DNA from: Azolla caroliniana
Lineage: Eukaryota > Polypodiophyta
DNA: 64,000 nucleotides
Direction: 5' to 3'
Assembly (NCBI GenBank): GCA_043228905.1
Contig: JBHGNT010000014.1
Location: forward strand, 9,362,001 to 9,426,000
Made by a program: the position numbers and the translations under genes. The notes beneath the pieces are model-generated. The model was not told the DNA's origin, made no database searches, and was given only the letters and a program-made list of their open reading frames with translations. This document shows, piece by piece, positions 51,941 to 62,288 of the stretch. Within the stretch, counting starts at the first letter, position 1. Each line of letters begins with the position of its first letter.

Positions 51941-54421
51941 ATGGACGAATCGTTTGGCGGCATGTTCAAGCTCACCGGCTCCAACTATTCAGTGTGGAAG
52001 TCGAAGATGAGGGACATGCTCATGGTTAAAGACCTCTGGCTGCCGGTTCAGTTCGGGGACAAGAGACCGGACAAAATCGACGCCGCGATATGGGAGGTGA
52101 TGCACATGAAGACAACGGTGTACATACGGTGCTTCATCGACATGAGCCTGTACAACAACTTCAATGAAGAGAGCAAGGCTCATGAGCTCTGGGAGAAGAT
52201 CGGAATAATGTTTCAGAACAAAAATGTTGTTAATCAGGTTTCGGTATTCCGGAAGCTAGTAAGACTCCGGTACCAAGATGGCTCCAGCATGGCGGAGCAC
52301 ATGAATGCCTTCCAGGGGCTGATCCACCAGGCAACTTCATTGGAAGTACCTCTCGCCAATGAGGTACTAGCGCTACTCCTGCTCGGTTCCCTCCCGGATA
52401 GCTGGGAGACGTTGGTTGTCACTTTGGGCAACGCCGGGCCGGAAAGAAAACGGTTATCCCTAGCAAGAGTGAAGTCGAGCCTGCTAGATGAGGAGGCGTG
52501 TCGGAAAGATAAGGATACGAGCTCCGACTCCAAAGCGCTCCTTACCGAATCGGAAAGCGGAAGACATAGAAACCATAGTCCCTAGAACCGGGAGAAGTCG
52601 GGGACACGGTCAAAGTCAAGGGGGAGGCCTACTTGCTTCTATTGCAGCAAACCGGGACACTTCCAGAAGAACTGTCGGCACTTCCGTAAATACAAGGAAA
52701 CCGACGGCACCGATTCGAAGCGGACACCGGACCGGAACGGTAAAGACCGTAGGGGACTGGACCGGAAGGGAACGATGGCAATCGTGGCAAATGAAGAGGA
52801 GTTGATGCTCATCACCGAGGAGAGTGAGATAAACCTTGCTGGCGACGAGATGACCTGGGTGGTAGACTCCGGAGTGTCGTTCCACCTTACCCCGGACCGG
52901 AAATGCTTCTCATCCTACTCAGCCGGTGATCACGGTTGTGTCCGGATGGGGAATGAAGGTACATGCCGAATTGTCGGCATAGGAGACGTGTGGCTGTCGA
53001 CACCAACCGGATGCAAGTTGCTGTTGAGGGATGTCCGACATGTTCCAGAGGTTAGACTGAACCTGATACCAACCGGTCGGCTAGATGATGAGGGCTACAC
53101 GGGTAGCATCCGGAACGGTGTCATGAAGTTCAGCAAAGGGAGCCTGATTGTGGCTCGGGCCCGGAAGGTAAACACACTGTACCTGATGAATGCCCGGTTA
53201 TGCCCGGAAGAAGTGAACATGGCATCCGACACTGCCGGTGAGCTATGGCACAAGAGGCTGTGTCATATGAGCGAGAAGGGGATGAAGAGGCTTGCAGACG
53301 ACAACCTCATTCCAATGAAGAACGTGCACTTAGAGAAGTGCACTCATTGTCTCGCCGGTAAGCAGAATTGGACCTCCTTCCGACCAAGGCCACCGATGAG
53401 ACGTAATGCACCACTGGAGTTGGTGCATTCAGATGTGTGTCAAGTAGACACGAAGTCACATGCTGGAGCGCAGTACTTCATGACATTCATAGATGACCAC
53501 AGCCGGAAGCTGTGGGCCACACCGTTGAAGACGAAGGATCAAGTGTTATCCTTCTTCAAAGAGCTCCACGTGAGAGTGGAAAGAGAAACCGGCCGGAAGT
53601 TGAAGGCGGTTCGAGCAGATAACGGAGGAGAATACCGGGAGCAGATCGAGGTGTACTGCCGCTCGAAGGGAATCCGGCTCGAATTTACCGTGCCAAAGAC
53701 GCCGGAACTAAACGGACTGGCCGAGAGGATGAACCGGACCATAATGGAGAGGGTCTGGAGTATGCTAGCGCATGCAAAACTACCCGAGAAGTTTTGGGCT
53801 GAGGCACTGTTGACGGCGACATATGTGATAAATAGATCACCCTCAGTACCCTTGGACGGAGACATGCCACAGAGAGTGTGGACCAATAAGGAAGTATCCT
53901 ACCGGCATCTGAAGGTTTTCGGGTGTCTTGCGTACGTGCATGTAGCTAAGGACCGGAGAGGAAAGTTAGATCCAAAGACCCGGCCATGCATATTCCTCGG
54001 TTACGGTGACAATGAGTTTGGCTACCGAGTGTGGGACCTAGTCGACAAGAAGGTATTCTGGAGTCGAGATATTATCTTCATGGAGAACAAGGCGCTCGCC
54101 GACTGGGAGTCGGAGAAGAAGACAATGAACTCCGAGTCGACCGGTAAGGATCGACTCTACGATGAGCAGACCCAACCGGCAAGAGACCGGTTAGCACTCG
54201 AGGGACCAGCGGGTTATGGTGAGGATACCGAACAGGCTGAAGAAGAAGTACAGGAAGCTGAAACCGGAACCAGCCAAGACCCCGAATCGGATTCGGATGA
54301 AGAGCAGATGGATGAGCCGGTCACCGAAGCCCAGAGACGGAGATATCCTCTCAGAGAGAGAAGGCCCCCCCGGAGATTTCCGGATGCAGATCATGTTCTG
54401 CTGACCAATGAGGGGAGCTGA
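51941..54421 (+). pseudogene. Copia J gag-protease-integrase
   Basis: ATG 51941 (MDESFGGMFKLTGSNYSVWK). Gag is open to TAG at 52583 just before the knuckle CFYCSKPGHFQKNC; a frame change follows. From 52775 one long frame carries protease WVVDSGVSFHLT (Ala of DSGAS changed to Val), IN zinc module HKRLCHMSEKGMKRL ... CTHCLAGKQ, core HSDVCQVDTKS, FIDDHSRKLW, VRADNGGEYREQ, NGLAERMNRT and an acidic linker, ending TGA at 54419. Confidence 0.85.
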
Positions 54422-54735
54422 AAAGCTTCAAAGAAGCGAAGGAAGACACCCACCGCCGAAAATGGTTAAGTGCCATGCAGGATGAGATGGATTCCTTGCA
54501 TGAGAACCATATGTACGAATTGGTGGAGTTGCCGAAAGGAAAGCGGGCACTCCGAAACAAGTGGGTGTACAAGTTGAAACCGGGAGATGCCGGCAACCCC
54601 CCGAGATACAAAGCTAGGATCGTGGTGAAGGGGTTCCAGCAGAAAAAGGGCGTGGACTTTGACGAGATATTTGCTCCGGCAGTAAAGATGACCTCCATCC
54701 GGACTGTGCTGAGTATAGCGGCAAGCATGGACCGA
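54422..54735 (+). pseudogene. Copia J RT start (truncated)
   Basis: SLHENHMYELVELPKGKR, LRNKWVYKLKPGDAGN, ARIVVKGFQQKKGVDFDEIF, then alignment with Copia L stops after IAASMD. No catalytic motif remains. Confidence 0.85.
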
Positions 54736-55052
54736 ATCAAGAGTCGGAAGAGAAAGGGTTCATCTTGCTATCAAGCATTGTAAAGTTGGTAAAATCTTGT
54801 ATTCGTAATATACATCATGTTCATATCATATATTTTTTTTCTTAAATCATACTTTGTCTCTATCTTGCTTCTTGAATCATATATTGTCTCTATCTTCTAT
54901 CTATTCTCGTCTCTCTCTCTCACACATTACTCGTAACTCTTCTTCTTGCTACTCTTAACCTTTCTAACATCACCATACAAGCCTTATTAAAATTTAAGTT
55001 CCTTCAACTCCCCTTAACCTTCGTCCCTGCGACTTCGCCGCACGAACCACAA
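54736..55052. other. Unassigned AT/CT-rich sequence
   Basis: Between truncated Copia J and Copia N. T- and CT-rich, with two GAATCAT..TTGTCTCTATCTT repeats near 54845 and 54885. It may be an LTR end or leader of another element. No protein. Confidence 0.4.
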
Positions 55053-55710
55053 CTACCCCGACACCGGTCCCCATACATTCGAATGGATTAGATCGAGTTT
55101 GTTATGGCTCTGGTTTTGTTCAGTGGGGAATGGAAGCCGGTGTTGCTTCCCAAGTTGGCAGGCTTCACGAATTTCGGCCTTCCGGCCACTAAATTTGGGC
55201 AAACTGAAAACAACTTGTTTCAATTGCAGGTCTTGAAGCCTCCAATAGTTGACGTGGCTGATCCTCTTATGCCAGAGATCGATGTTGTACTCAATCTTCT
55301 GTCCTTTGGCAAACATGGCAGTACCGACGTCATTAGTGTTGAGGATGAATATTCTCCCTTCCCTGCTCCCTTGCGCAATTATCTGGCCTTCTTCCTTGAT
55401 GAAGCACCTACATCCTCTGGTCAACTATTAGTCCAACCGACACCAGGTTCTTTGTGATAGTTGGAACGTGTAGTACGTTCATCAGCTTCCCCTTTTCTCC
55501 AACATGGCTTAAAGGGACTTCTCCAATATGCACAATTGGGTGTGGGGTGTCGTCTCTGGTTTCGACGATTCCCGGTTGTTCCGGTTTCTCCAAAAACGAA
55601 CACCACTCTTCATGACTCATCATGTGGTTGGACGCTCCGGAATCAAAGTACCATTCTTCCTGTGATCCAGAAGTAGTCTTCTTCATCGAGTTAGCCTTGT
55701 GCTTCATCAC
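55053..55710 (-). pseudogene. Copia N protease and integrase N-terminus
   Basis: Protease FDSGASNHMMSHEEW with HIGEVPLSHVGEKGKL (55408-55710), then FIKEEGQIIAQGSREGRIFI, DLWHKRISHVNYWRLQDLQ and CQLGKQHRLPF (55053-55424). Confidence 0.85.
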
Positions 55711-55875
55711 GAAGGCTGCCCTGTTACTAGTCTTCCCGGTTTTGGATCCTTTCGATCCTTCTACGTAGTGAGAGCTTTGTCGGTTTTCCAGACTGGTTTT
55801 GCCGTATCCGGATTTCTCCGTATTGGCGCGCTTTTTCTAGCATTCGCTTTCCCTGTGGCCCTTTTTTCCACAGTA

Positions 55876-56648
55876 CTAGCATTTCGTGTCGGGTTTTCCT
55901 TGCTGGCTTCCGGCGCCGCTTTGACTCGCCCTACTTATGGAGGGTCTGGAACTGCTATCAGCACTACCTCTGTGCCTCCAGTCTTGCTCTTGCCGGCAGC
56001 CTCCATTGTGTGCCAACCCATCTCGCCCACCACTTCCATGGGGCCGATCTATCTCTATGTACAACATTCGGCCATCCGATTGAGTGGTCCTCGACCCACT
56101 CACATGGTTTTCTTTGATCATTACCATCGTGGCTTCTCCTGGGTGCAGATCGCTGTCTGGATTGGCCCGTACCTTTGCGCTAGACCACCGAGGCAGATTT
56201 GTACTATCTCGTTTTCGTCCACTGTCTCGTTGATGGACCCGAGTGCATCACAAATCTCCTTTATCTTGGTGGTGTCATCCGTAACCGACATGTCTCTTTG
56301 TCGGATGTTTTTTAGCTCTTGCCGGAGCTGCAACTTACGAGTTGAGGTACTCGCGACAGAAATCTTCCTCAGATTTCCCCAGGCCTCCTTCGGCGTTTTT
56401 GCATCCTTTATGTCGCCGAGCATTTGGCCATGCACACAGGAAGTGAAGCAGTACAATACTCGGCTCACTCTTTACTCCCATGCCGGGAAGTCATTGTCTG
56501 TCGGCTCCGGTGCTACCTCGTTCCTTCCTTCCACGAAGCTCCAATATCCATGCCCCAACAGGTACTGGTGCATCTTGTATGACCAGGACGCGCAGTTGCT
56601 CTAGTCAAGCTTCTCTGTTGGAAGTGAACTCGCCATCCCTCTGTCCAT
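55876..56648 (-). pseudogene. Copia N gag, ending at a knuckle UAG
   Basis: From the minus ATG at 56648 (MDRGMASSLPTEKLD-like) through SRVLYCFTSCVHGQMLGDI and STRKLQLRQELKNIRQRDM; frameshift near 56130; ends PDTKC followed by TAG at 55878-55876. The codons after it (TAC TGT GGA AAA) continue the knuckle, as in Copia F and C. Confidence 0.82.
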
Positions 56649-56741
56649 ATCTTCTCTTTGTCTGTTTTTCCCGGGTTCTAGGGTTCGTCAACAAAAGCAA
56701 GTGTCGGCTGCAAAGGTTCTCAACCCTCATGCTCTGATACC

Positions 56742-56865
56742 ATGTCAATGTTAACTTCCGGAAGTGTTAGACAGAACCGGCTCACTCGCATGATGAAGGT
56801 TTAATGGTGAGCCTTAACCCACAAAGAGTATATGCGGGAGAGAGAGAGAGAGAGAGAGAAAAAGA
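56742..56865 (-). repeat. Copia N LTR remnant
   Basis: Plus strand begins TGTCAATGTTAACTTCC after the PBS and ends in a (GA)n tract (about 56840-56858), abutting Copia E gag. Only the U5 side is present. Confidence 0.6.
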
Positions 56866-57408
56866 CGTATTGGCGGCGAATATCTTCCTTAGATTCTCCC
56901 ATGCTTCCTTTGGCGTTGTGGCTTCTCAAATGTAGCTGAGCATGTGTTCATGAACACATGTTGCCAAACAATATATTACTTGACTCGCCGCTTTCTCCCA
57001 TGTTGCGTAGTCGGCGTCCTTTGGGTTGGGTCAATTTTCTTGTGATCCTTTGATGTAGCTCCAATAGCCTTGACCGACAAGGTATTGGTGCATCTTGTAC
57101 TCCCAAGATGCGAAGTTGTTTTGGTCCAACTTCTTGCTAGGGAGAGCGCTCCCCATTTGAGTACTCATGGTGTTCAATGTAGATGTCTTCCTTCATCTTC
57201 TCTCTTGATTACGAGCTATGTAGCGACACTACGATAGTGATGAGCCGGATTTCTTTGAATCGTCGGTGTAGACACAACACACGGTTACGATGAGGCGAGT
57301 GGGCTAGATAAAGCTACCAAATCGCTCTGATACCATGTAAAGAATCGATGGTGATTCTTGTGCAGTGGAATAGGTTAGAGATGTGTCTTATGTGTGTGTG
57401 TGTGTGTA

Positions 57409-57441
<33 letters not shown>

Positions 57442-57741
57442 AGACACAAGATTGATAATAGAAAATACTCAAGAGGATTGTATATTACAAAGGAGATTAA
57501 TCGAAATATTAGAAAGTAGGAGGAGAGTGCTTTATATAGTCACTCTCTCTCTTCATTAACTACCGGAGCTCATGTGTCATGGGGAATGTGGAAACTCATT
57601 AGTTATGTGTCATAGAATATGATTCTATGACACATAGTTAATGTGTAAATAGTAGTGGTGTGACTTTTGACCTTTGAATGTTCATACACTCTCAACGGTG
57701 TGTTCACACACTAGGCTAGGTTGAGCTTGATTCTCAACAAT
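56866..57741 (-). mobile_element. Copia E: 5' LTR and gag start, minus strand
   Basis: 5' LTR 57337-57741, PBS (plus GCTCTGATACCA at 57325-57336), gag ATG at 57169 (MSTQMGSALPSKKLDQNNFA; YLVGQGYWSYIKG; TTPKEAWENLRKIF), truncated at 56866. Solo LTRs of the family are at 16912 and 19533. Confidence 0.8.
57337..57741 (-). repeat. Copia E 5' LTR
   Basis: 405 bp, TGTAAAGAATCG...TTCTCAACA on the plus strand. Contains (TG)n and (GA)n tracts (57391-57435) and a CATAGAATATGATTCTATG palindrome. Confidence 0.8.
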
Positions 57742-58170
57742 AATAGTAAGTGTTTGTCTCCTCATTCTTAGTTTACTTTTTACTTTTACTTTTTTCTTCT
57801 TCTATCTCCTTCTTCCTTCTTCTTTTTCTTTTATCTTTTCTCTCCTTTTGCAACCACAACTTCTTCTTCTTCTACTTCTTCTTCTTGTAGAGGAGGAACT
57901 ATGTGGTGTGAGCCACCCCTTAGGGCTGGAAGTGTGGTAGGCGGGCACCAGGAGCATAACCTGAGTAGGCTCGACGGATCGGGTCAACAACACTAGCGAT
58001 CCTACAGTGCCCTGCTGGTGAATGTCGTCAAATTTCCCCCAATCGCCGACCCTAGCTCGCTACATTACACGATCTCTTAAATGTTTATTACAATAGCAAC
58101 CACTAGAAGCAAGCCCCCCTCCCTCGCCTAGATTGGGGGTGTTGGCCACATCGCTGCTACAAGAGTCGAA
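57742..58170. other. Polypyrimidine tract and unassigned sequence
   Basis: 57768-57890 is almost pure pyrimidine (CTT-rich) on the plus strand. The remainder to 58170 has no recognisable protein. It could be an LTR end and leader of Gypsy O. Confidence 0.4.
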
Positions 58171-60535
58171 CGGGTGGTAACACCAAATGGTGGCCCAACT
58201 AAGCTGCACACCCTCTCCTCTAGCAACAGAGTTTCTTCCCTCGTCTTCGGTTTGTCCTTGACCACCCCTCACCCTGTTTGCTCCTGCCGCACCCACCCTT
58301 CCACTGTCTCACGACCTGTGGAACACCACCACCAATCCCACTTACGCCCCTTCCGTTCAACCCCATTGGTCGTTTGTCGTTGTCATGCCATACCCTTATT
58401 CCATTTTCTTTGGGAATAGTGACGCGGAGGAGCGCTTACGTGCATACCTCCGCACGTGGTTGGTAAACCACGCCGACCAACGGTTAGTGGGGCCAGATCT
58501 GGTGTCTTCACATGTGATGGAGTTCGGTCTATCACTGGATGGCCCACCCGCCACATGGTTCAAGCCACAACCTTTGACCACCTTTACGACATTCGATAGC
58601 GTTTCCACACGTTTCAAGAAATTATTTCAACGGCGTGTACTATTGAAACAACTCTGCATTGCCTATTACTGAGTAATGCAAGCGGATGGCGAGCACATAA
58701 TAGACTACTCCATGAGGTTTTAGACCCTCATGCAATGCTTGCCCAGTCCTCCACCGGAGGAGGACAAGATCGACACGTTTATCTGGGGTGTCCGCCTACC
58801 TTTCCGAACTTACCTCGTCTAGTTGGACTTCACACAGTCCCCTTAGAGGATGTATTCGATCAAGCACTCCATTGTGAGGACACACCTTGGGTGCCACCCG
58901 GCCCTTCACAAGCTATCCCAATATCCATGGTACTTCTACAAGCTGCCACTACAATTGCCGCCACAACAACCAGGGCTACCATCGGTTGCGACAACGATAT
59001 GGACGATGATTCAACAACCAGTCACGCCACAAAATGCAACTGACACAAGACCGACCAACCCCTCCTACATAGAACCTCGTCCCTCGTTGTTTCCGTTGCA
59101 ACAAGTCGGGCCATTTTTAGAACGACTGCCCGCAAAATCTCGACACTAACAACGGACCAACAGTCAATTTGATCACAGTTGATGTACAGATGGTCCAGAC
59201 TCAGTCTCGGACCCACAAAACTACCTGGCAGGCGTAGGATGAAGTGCATTGCCAAATGCAAGCCTGGGTAGGGTCGGACGGAAATGACGCAGACACTCTG
59301 TCAGGAAAGGACATCATTCGGCTCCTAGAGCCCTGTAATATTACACTCTCGCTAGGTCGTCTCCTCAATCTTTGTCATGCCTATTGAACCCAGTCCAAAA
59401 CCCTAATTTGCGTGATCAACATTGCCATGTCCTCTCCCTCTGCATCAATGGCCAACATGTGCAAGGGGTTGTCATCAACGGTGGGTCGGGAGTCAATGTA
59501 ATCAGCGAGGCCACTTGATGTGACCTCGACATCTTGGATTGGGCCCGTTGCCCCTTCCATCTTTGTATGGCAGATACTAGTGCAGTGAGGCCGTTGAGGT
59601 TGCTCAAAGACCTCCCTATCATGGTAGACGGCGAAACATTGCAAATCTCCGTAGTGGTGTTGCCCCTTGCCGATAACGGCCGATATCCTCTCCTCCTTAT
59701 ACGACTATGGCTTCATGCGGTCCAGATCAAGCAGAACTGGTCGAATAATCGGCTCACAATCCATCACAATAGCCACAAAATCCGCGTTGACACAACCGCG
59801 ACCCCTAGACCACTGCAAGCAATTACTCTAGTGTGCGGCGAAACAGTCAACATGCTTGATGGAATGAGGAAGAGGAAGTCGAAGCGTATCAAGAGGAAAA
59901 TCCTGATTTTGTACCATTGTTCGAAATAAACGTACTCAACATCCTTGAGGAACGCACAAAGTTGTTTGAGTCGACTGTCAAGTCCTCCCTAGATGCGGAA
60001 TCACAAACTTGGAACGTGACCTCACACTATGACAAAGGGTTCAAGCAACTGAGATGGAGGAACGGAACCTAGGAACGGAGGGCGCATCCCGCATAGTCCT
60101 AGTAGCAAAGCATCTTCTCGATTCCTTTCGAACACAATTGGAGTGTCTTTTGCATTCGTACAAGGATGTTTTTCTATGGTCACACACGGACATGCCAATG
60201 CTCGACCTATAGATTTATCATCACAAAATTAATTTGAAAGGCAACGCAAAGGCCGTCCAACAAAATGAACCCTAATTACGTCAAAAAATTCAAGGAATAA
60301 ATCAACAAACTTCTCGTCGCAGGATTCATTTGGTCGGTTAAGAAGGCCACATGGCTCAGCCCAATCATGGTCATCCCGAAGAAGAACGGGAAAATCTGAG
60401 ACTTTGTCGATTATAGCAAGTTGAACGCAAATACAATCATCGATGCATTCCCGCTCCCCTTCACGGACTCCATTCTCGACACAGTTACAACCCATGAACT
60501 CTACAGTTTCCTGGATGGATTCAACAACCATTGGA
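58171..60535 (+). mobile_element. Gypsy O: decayed gag-protease-RT remnant
   Basis: Gag (58385-58672: FFGNSDAEERLRAYLRTWLV, GPPATWFKPQPLTTFTTFD), knuckle near 59090-59145 (CFRCNKSGHF, stop, NDCP), protease-like VINGGSGVNVISEAT (about 59470-59515) and MVDGETLQISVVVLPLAD (59534-59929), RT start near 60290-60535 (INKLLVAGFI, WLSPIMVIPKKNGKI, DAFPLPFTDSILDTV, ELYSFLDGFN). Many stops. No LTRs identified; a gypsy lineage different from the chromoviruses here. Confidence 0.7.
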
Positions 60536-61669
60536 AGAAATTTGATCCAATCATCTTGTTGATAACTTATCATACATCAGAGATATTGCTCTAGGATCTG
60601 ATTTACTCGTTCCATTTGGCCGTCTGTCTCAGGATGGAAGGTTCCAAGCGTCTGAAAGAGGTGCTTCGAGAAATGGGACATAAATTGGGGACCACCATAA
60701 GAGATAATGTCATCCGGTAAACCATGAAGACGCACAATATTTGTTAAGAATAGATTTGTTGTTTCCATCCCTGAAATTGCTTTAGAACATGGAATAAAAT
60801 GTGCCATCCTTTTGAATCTATCCACCACCACCAATACTGAATTGAATCCCTCAATGTCGGGAAGGTCAGTGATAAAAGCCGTCGAGATGGAGGCCCATGG
60901 CCTACTTGGAATTGGGAAAGGTCGAAGTAGACCATAGGGACAATGATGTACTGCTTTGGCGCGGGCACATGTATCACATGTTTTCACAAATTGTTTAACA
61001 AGTTTCCAAGGTTGCGGCCACCAATAACTTCTAGAGATTAACTCCAAAGTTTTTGTAACGCCAAAATGTCTAGCTAGGGCGTTATCATGGCATTCCTTCA
61101 TGATATGGATACGACAATGACCATCTGGGACATACATTAAGTTGTTCCGGAATAGAAAACCATCTCGAAACATAAATTGGTCTTGACTAAATTCCGTACC
61201 TCCTTTATGGTTGATTTGTTGACTTGATTCTCCTTAATTTCTTTTGCAAATTTGTCGGTGGCAGTATCTATGGCTATTGCGTTGAGTAATGATTCATCGG
61301 CACCCATATATAGCTGCAAAGAGTTGAATATAATGTGGTTGTAGGAGACAACGTGATTGTTGATTGTAGGTCTCATCTCTTGGTCAGATTTCGAATTCCG
61401 AAAGCCGAGATAGGGCATCGGCTTTACCATGTAGGGCACGGGGATGAAAAAAAATTTCAAAGTCGTAGTCAGCCAGGAAGGTTGACCATCGTGCTTGCCT
61501 CCGGTTCAAAATGTGAGTAGTAGTGAAGTAGACAAGGTTCCTGTGATTGGTCACCACCTAGACACAGTGTTGGGCGCCTCCTAAGTAAGGACGCCATTCT
61601 TCAAAGGTTGCAATAATGGCAGAGAGTTCTTTGTCATAAACTAGGTAGTTGATCTCGGGAGGTGTCAAC
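60536..61669 (-). pseudogene. Gypsy P RNase H-integrase fragment
   Basis: Minus-strand chromovirus-type pol related to Gypsy H. RNase H/linker remnants 61450-61669 ([31 protein letters not shown]); IN 60577-61173 with zinc module (CHDNALARHFGVTKTLEL, CDTCARAKAVHHCPYG), core FITDLPDIEGFNSVLVVV and a degenerate SDRGPQF (SYGGPQF), ending [17 protein letters not shown]. Both ends are truncated by other elements. Confidence 0.8.
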
Positions 61670-61944
61670 TGACAAAAACTGCAAGCTCCCTATGCGCAAC
61701 GCTCGGTCACAACCATGCTTAGAATCATACACAGAAAAAACGGGAAATGAAAGCACGACACAATGGAGAGAGGAGTACACTGGATGTTAGCGTGGAAAAA
61801 CCCAAACTTGGGAAAAAACCACGGCAGCCCCTAGACTGCAAACTATCACTATATCAGAATGTACAATAGTGAGCTCACGGAGGCAACGACCTCGTGCTCA
61901 CGATCTTCGCCACAGGCGGCGGTTACAACAGAGGCAGCGACCTC

Positions 61945-61984
<40 letters not shown>

Positions 61985-62275
61985 CACAATTACATGCTCT
62001 CAAGTGTTGCACCAACAAGAATGACAACAACTATATATTCTGTTTCCCTAAGTCATATTTATACTAATATGATTTTTTGGCTATTTACAAATATAGCCCC
62101 GATGGACTCTCAGAAACATACTTACAAATATGTCCATTCATCTGGTGAGCACTCCTCACCGGGCCTGCATCATCCGGTCTCACCGAGTCTTCCGTTTCCG
62201 AGTACTCCTCATCCGGTTCTCACCGGGTCTGCACCATCCGGGTCTTCACCATCCGGAGGCACCTGTTTCCTAACA
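61670..62275 (-). repeat. Copia K 3' LTR
   Basis: About 606 bp, TGACAAAAAC...CCTAACA on the plus strand, with a (CT)n tract at about 61948-61981 and CATCCGG repeats at 62149-62260. Confidence 0.75.
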
Positions 62276-62288
62276 AACTCCCCCTTCC

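Larger units (their letters stand above)
51297..54735 (+). mobile_element. Copia J: 5' half of an L/K-related element
   Basis: 5' LTR 51297-51911 (TG...CA, start TGTTGGGAGACAGGT), PBS TGGTGTCAGAAG at 51914 (degenerate), gag, protease, IN and the start of RT; truncated near 54735. No 3' LTR. Confidence 0.85.
55053..56741 (-). mobile_element. Copia N: 5' part of an F-lineage element, minus strand
   Basis: Minus-strand PBS (plus GCTCTGATACCA at 56730-56741), leader, gag from ATG 56648, protease and IN zinc module, truncated at about 55053 near NVWGP. An LTR remnant continues at 56742-56865. Confidence 0.85.
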